Positions 59,110-64,000 of a stretch of DNA of 64,000 bases are shown one piece after another; the first letter of the stretch is position 1; each line of letters begins with the position of its first letter. The position numbers were made by a program, and so were the translations under genes. This DNA is from Taxawa tesnikishii (nom. ined.) (lineage: Eukaryota; Ascomycota; Dothideomycetes; Dothideales): contig JAPDRO010000014.1 of the NCBI GenBank assembly GCA_030247885.1, positions 434,001 to 498,000 on the forward strand, given 5' to 3'. The notes below the pieces were generated by a model. It did not search any database. It was not told the origin of the DNA and was given only the letters and a program-made list of their open reading frames with translations.

Positions 59110-60482
59110 ATGTCGATGGGATCAGGGAACCTCACAACCTGGATTCTAACAAGTACGTCCGGTACAGCCCTCTTGACGATCCTCTAAACCAGATCCGGCT
59201 TATCCAGATCAAGCCGAGTGCCGCGGATGACGATGTCCTCTCCTTGACAATCAGCAAGCATGACCGAGGGAATGCGCCGCCTTACCATGCCCTCTCCTAC
59301 ACTTGGGGCGATGAAAGGGTGCTTCACAGAATTCGTATTAACCACTGCCCTTTCTACATTCGCGACTGCCTGTGGCATCTTCTCATCGAACTGAGGCGGA
59401 AGCAGAAACGGCGCACTGATAAGACTTATTTCTGGGCTGACGCCATCTGCATAGATCAAAATGCCACTCAAGAGCGGAATAACCAAGTTCAGCAGATGCA
59501 GCACATATATTTATCAGCTAAAATTACCGTAGCTTATTTGGGGCCCGCATCTGAGAACAGTGATTGTGCCATGGAGTTTCTCGACGAATGGTGCGATCAC
59601 ACGATTGACAAATTCCAAGAACTCCGGCAATTGCAAAAGAATGGCAAGTGGTGTGATACAGAGGGCAGAGCCAGTGCACTATACGATTTGATCGTTAGGC
59701 GGGAATACTGGCGGCGCTTGTGGATAGTCCAGGAGGTTTTACTTTCTCGCGAGGTTCTCTTCGGCTGCGGACGTCATTTCGTCCGCGATTCCCGCTTGAA
59801 GACTTTCTTTGCTATTGCGGAATCACTCTCCGTTCCTCAGCAACGGAATGGGTTGAATCACGAATGGGGAAGTCTAGCGTTCCGGAAGATTGCATCCAGC
59901 AATGCAAGAAAACTGCAAAGAGGTTCAGTCGCGGCCAACAAAGTCAGGTTTCCAAATCTCATCATTCCTCTGTTTCTTTATCAGGACCACGATTGCTCGG
60001 TTCGGCTTGACAAAGTCTACGCCCTGATGTCATTGGTCGATGCAAAAGCTGGACAAGGATTGTTCGAAGTCGATTATTCAAGAACGCCAGACGAACTGCG
60101 AGAAATCGTCATTCAGTACGCAGGCAACGTGATGCCACCCGAGGTACACGGCGCTTTGCCAGAATGGCTCCGCCTTTCCTGTTTCTGGCCTTACAGTCGG
60201 AGAAACTTCCCCACCAGCAATGACCATGAGACATTTGACAGATGTAACAGCACAATCTCGATTTGGATCCATCAGAACTATCTAGATCCAGTCGGCGCAA
60301 CACCAGACATGGCAGGCGACTGCAACGGACCAAGTTCCTCCTCGCCACCCAGGCTTCCCCACAGTTGGAGATGGCCCCTACGGAGTTCGACCACATTCAG
60401 GTGTCGGATGGTACTACTATTTGACGTCTCAGTCACGTCATTCAGAAGAACACATGACAAACTGCCGACCGTCTCCTGCTAG
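59110..60482 (+). CDS. HET-domain protein (heterokaryon incompatibility type)
   Basis: Allorecognition-type protein; HET domains trigger cell death when incompatible strains fuse. The leader NKYVRYSPLDDPLNQIRLIQ is followed by the three HET blocks: PPYHALSYTWGDER, TYFWADAICIDQNATQERNN and EYWRRLWIVQEVLL. A helical region follows (DKVYALMSLVDAKAGQGLFE), common after HET domains. The ATG at 59110 enters the frame only if the GGG at 59118-59120 lacks one G (expected MSMGIREPHNL). Otherwise no Met precedes the domain. The C-terminus is uncertain: the last 60 residues look random, and a neighbouring frame (GFPTVGDGPYGVRPHSG) may be the real one. No second domain is visible. Confidence 0.85.
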
Positions 60483-60713
60483 AGAGTTGGCGGTGACTTT
60501 CGACGCAGAATCAGCGATTGACCACCCACTCGCTAAGCCGCAAGCCAATGCCCGTTCAACAACGCCACATCATATGTGCAGAAACCCCTTTTCCTGGAGT
60601 TGAGCACTACAAGCGGTTCAGATTCTGCACTGCGGTAACCAGGCAATCGTGCCACAGGGACAGTCCAGTCGCTCTTCTGCGGGCACTGCACAAGCAGCGC
60701 AGGCCTCACGTAG

Positions 60714-60736
60714 GAGAGAGAGAGAGAGAGAGAGAG
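60714..60736. repeat. GA microsatellite
   Basis: About 11 uninterrupted GA units downstream of the HET-domain gene. Confidence 0.85.
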
Positions 60737-62022
60737 CATTGACACGGTGAAGTTCGGAGACATTGTCGGTCATAACGGGGAGAAACACTGTTTCTTCGTC
60801 ACGAAAGGAACGAGTTGAGAGATGAGGAGTTTGTAGCCTTGTCTACGAAATGCAGAGATTTCCTGTTAGCTTCGCCTTCAATTGCATTCGTACGTTCAGC
60901 TGTGCGCTCTTTGTATAGAACTCCAGTCGGCTAAAAGAAACGAGCTACGTCTACGGTGTATTCCCAAGCCTCCCATGTGCCCATGTTGCATCCTATCCTT
61001 CTAAAAATCCCTCATTTTTCTTCTTCCCGTTTCTCTACTGTGCTCTGTTGTATGATATCCACAGGAGATCAAGCATTGCAGGCGAGACATCGAAAGACAC
61101 GGAGATCTGTCATCGAGGAGTGAGCTGCGAAAAATCGCCCGAGCTGTCCAAAAACAGTGATCGAGGCAAGACCTGCATAACGTATCCCTTCCAAGCGTGC
61201 TTCTGTAAAGTTGTAACCTCTTAGTGGGGAGCAGTCGTTCTGTCGCATGAGCCGAATTCTTACAGCCGAGTCGTGGCGAGCGAGATTGTTCCATTGTACT
61301 GGAGGCCTCGGCAAAGGGGCTGGCGATGTGTGAGCCCGCCAAAGAGCTTCTGTGGTCTCATCTCTGTGCCGTGTTATCGTCAGATGGCAAAATCATGCAA
61401 CTGTCGTGGCGGAGTCGCTTCGCAAGATCGAGTTCTTGGCGTTTTGAACCCTGCTTTCACACTGCATTGCGATTGACAGTCGCTGCACGCCGGCTGGACA
61501 TGTAACGGTAAGGCAACACATGGTGAATGCATTCTGCAATGGCCAGGCTTGGAACCAATTTGTGGCTGTGCGCTTCTGGATGCTTTGGTGAATGTAACAG
61601 CTTGCTGAGGGCTTCTCGGCTTGGCATCGTACGACAAAGTAGAGGTGCTTACACCCCTGGCCGCAATGATAAACCTTGAATTGCTGAGAACGGATGCCTT
61701 CTTCGCCTTGCTGGTGCTCGTTTGTCGCCTGTTCTATGCCGACCTGTACGCGCTCCCTGCGACCGTACAATACGCTTCCTGCACGTAGCTTTAGCTTTCT
61801 TGTGACCCATGGAATTAAATTCTTTCACCGCAGGCAGTAAAGTCAGGTGAACCGAACCTTGTGATTCACCCCAGCCTCAGAATTTTCTGCACGGCCCACT
61901 TTCATAGCCACTTCGCGCCCTGACCGCCCGGATTCTGCTGCCTGGCGCTGGGTATTTGAACTGCTCGACCTCCTCCTTCCTCCATCTTCTTTTCTCTCCA
62001 GTCATGCCCTCTGGTTCGCGCT

Positions 62023-62196
62023 CTCTGCACGCAGTCAAAAGTACCCTTCGAGGTCTCTCCTTTTCGACGGTGCCGGACAGTGACGACATGGCATGATTCA
62101 ACCCCCAGCCTGCCCTCTGACCAAGCCCTCTGCACGCGATCATATAGCCCTCGAGGCTTCTCTCTTGACGGTGCTGGACGGCAAGGTCATGGCATG
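62023..62196 (+). repeat. Imperfect tandem duplication, about 70-bp units
   Basis: Copy 1 at 62023-62095 and copy 2 at 62128-62196 share CTCTGCACGC, CCTCGAGG/CTTCGAGG, CGACGGTG/TGACGGTG and CATGGCATG in the same order and spacing, with many substitutions. Confidence 0.6.
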
Positions 62197-62288
62197 GTAT
62201 GGCTAAGTAAGTTCGCCCCTCACCTCACCCTCGCTTCACCCCACCTCGCCCCACCTCAACTCACCAACATTTACTGACTTTCTCCCAG

Positions 62289-62317
62289 TAAAATAAAATA
62301 AAATAAAATAAAATAAA
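62289..62317. repeat. TAAAA pentamer microsatellite
   Basis: Nearly six TAAAA units in a row, perfect. Confidence 0.85.
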
Positions 62318-62382
62318 CCAAAAAGTAAGTCTGACCTTGATGCCATCCCTTCCCTCATCAACACCTGCTCACCTTTCTCTAG

Positions 62383-62435
62383 AGGACCTCAGGACCTCAG
62401 GACCTCAGGACTTCAGGACCTCAGGACTTCAGGAC
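62383..62435 (+). repeat. AGGACCTC 8-bp tandem repeat
   Basis: Six units (four AGGACCTC, two AGGACTTC) and a partial seventh. An 8-bp unit is not a multiple of three, so it is unlikely to be coding. Confidence 0.85.
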
Positions 62436-62512
62436 ACGACCACCACCGCCACCACCATCGCCAACGCCTCGTGTCGACACCAAGGGCCCGTCACCGCATA
62501 CCTTCAGCAAAA

Positions 62513-62656
62513 TCCACAACGCTCACGGCAACACCGGCGGCAATGTCTCGGTTGAAAAAATATCGAGGGGTTGCGTAAGTCCACCATCACCATCAACGCC
62601 GCACACCACCTGCACCATCCACAACACCCACGGCGACACTGGCAGTAATTCCTCGG
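62513..62656 (+). repeat. Second imperfect duplication, about 40-bp units
   Basis: TCCACAACGCTCACGGCAAC at 62513 and TCCACAACACCCACGGCGAC at 62618 begin two similar blocks of about 40 bp that both end in TCTCGG/CCTCGG. They are about 105 bp apart, as are the two copies further left. Confidence 0.55.
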
Positions 62657-64000
62657 AATTGCGTTAGCCCGTCGACAGCCCGCTGCGGGGCAGCGGGGCA
62701 TCCTGGTTGGCCATCAGCACGCACTGCCCGGACATGCCTGGGTAAACGTGGGTAGATGGTGGGAGATCAACGGAAAGAGGAGGCCATCATGGTTTTTCGG
62801 CTTGTCCGGGAACATGAAGGCTTTTGTGTGCTGTCTTCACTTGTTTCCATCAGTTTGTCTGGTCGCTTGACTGGGATCTGGAGGAGATGTTCGGTGTTCT
62901 TGTTGTCGCTGATCCACCCTTTTACGTGCAGGCTCACCGTCGCTGTCCAGATATATCTGCGTCGTCGCATCCCTCATCGTCGTCGTTTCCGCTGCTGCCG
63001 TGCTATAACCCCTAATGTCGCGTTCCCTTGCCGACCCTCATCGCCGCAGCCTCTTATAATAGTAATCTCTCTCATTGTCACACCGCCTTACTGTCCTCAC
63101 CGCATCCCGTGCCGTCACCCCACACCGTGTCGCGCTGCCCTTGACTCCCCAGCCCCTTTCTTCGCCCCCTTGTCGCCCAATGTATATGTTATCAAGATGG
63201 TAGAAACGGAGGACCTGCATCACGCCCCTGAGCTGAGGCAAACGCGCAACAGCCGCGTGAGTGCAGGCAGATGGCACACCGCAAACCAGCGAGCTGAGGA
63301 CTTATGCGTGTAGCTATACGTATTCTGGCCGTATTGCTTCGCGAAGAAGACTGCTGTACGGAAGACACAGTGGATTGCCGCGTATCGTGGAGTGAGTGGT
63401 CACTCGGTGAAGGACGAGTAAGCGGGCAACGCTGCCGTCGCCGGTGTAGCGTATCTCGATGTCTTGTGAAGGCAATCTGGCTGTGTTCGGAGCTGCTTGT
63501 CCACGCTGTTCGAGAAGCGGTACTGTATCCCATGCCTGCCGGGGCCCGTGAGCCTGCGGTTGCTGTATAGATTACGCAGCCCAGTGCGGAAGGTGTAGCG
63601 GCCCATAACCAACCACATAACAGCACTCGTATTCCTGTGAATCTTCCCATCATCAGGTACCATCCCCGGCGTAGTGAGTGTCTCTTTGGGTTCACGAGGT
63701 CGCGATGCCGTGTAGAGAACCGTGCCCGGCGCGAATGGTGTTGATGGCTGGTTTAGCAGACATAATGCCGTGATCAGTCCCAACAAAGCTCGTATCTCTG
63801 TGATCCTCCTCTTCTTCGGACAGCTGTAGTAGATGTTTCTTTGAGGCCTGGGGTCATAGCGGCGTGTAGAGGGTCGCAAACGGTGCGGACGACGCTGGCA
63901 ATTGGCGTAGCAAACATGCCGCCGCGGTCAACACAATCAGAATTCGTGTTGCCGTAGATGTTTGCATGATTAGGCGTCTCGCTTGCCGTAGCAGATGTTT

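Larger units (their letters stand above)
60483..64000. other. Gene-poor, repeat-rich right end
   Basis: 3.5 kb without a recognised gene. Short open frames (for example 63192-63695 and 63400-63879 minus, 62756-63313 plus) overlap one another and lack motifs. Simple and duplicated sequence is concentrated here and is listed separately. The last 300 bp contain CGTAG(CA)GATGTTT-like sequence three times (about 63826, 63952 and 63988), hinting at a further decayed repeat that continues past the edge. Confidence 0.4.

Overview
The window looks like nuclear DNA of a filamentous ascomycete, most likely a dothideomycete. The signs are short GT-AG introns (47 to about 130 nt) with CTAAC/CTGAC branch sites, ascomycete housekeeping proteins, secreted fungal hydrolases, a HET-domain gene and a short TTAGGG array. 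The taxonomic call is inference from protein style; no marker gene is present. No rRNA, tRNA, CRISPR array, retroelement or virus-like element was recognised.

Layout. 0.2-8.6 kb: a secreted sedolisin, a doubtful ORF, a small one-helix membrane protein and a secreted Ser/Thr-rich protein. 9.9-22.8 kb is dense housekeeping: SPT16 (FACT) divergent from SURF1/SHY1, CMS1 (90S pre-ribosome), an acidic Cys-rich secreted protein with a CFEM-like start, proteasome subunit RPN5, and an FSH1-type hydrolase divergent from a small mitochondrial-looking membrane protein. 23-28 kb: a hypothetical protein and a large Ser/Thr-rich secreted glycoprotein whose one long intron holds a hairpin. 29.9-36.4 kb: a purple acid phosphatase, a GH7 cellulase broken by a 131-bp hAT-type fold-back MITE, and two related hypothetical proteins in tandem. 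37.8-47 kb: a class II aldolase-like protein, aspartate-semialdehyde dehydrogenase, mitochondrial D-lactate dehydrogenase with a 22-nt microexon, and a RING-type protein. 47-51.5 kb shows no convincing gene. 51.5-57.8 kb: ELP6, a two-RRM protein and TAH18. 59-60.5 kb: a HET-domain gene. The last 3.5 kb is gene-poor and rich in simple and duplicated sequence.

Overall reading. There is no operon or biosynthetic cluster. Housekeeping genes alternate with extracellular enzymes and surface proteins of a plant-litter or plant-associated fungus. A strong technical pattern crosses the window: many conserved, partly essential genes (SPT16, RPN5, HOM2-type, SURF1, CMS1, TAH18, DLD) carry apparent single-base losses, nearly all in or beside short homopolymer runs. 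This looks like an under-polished long-read assembly rather than mass gene death, so gene coordinates here span the whole gene even where the frame is broken. The GH7 gene is different, because a transposon with a target-site duplication really interrupts it.
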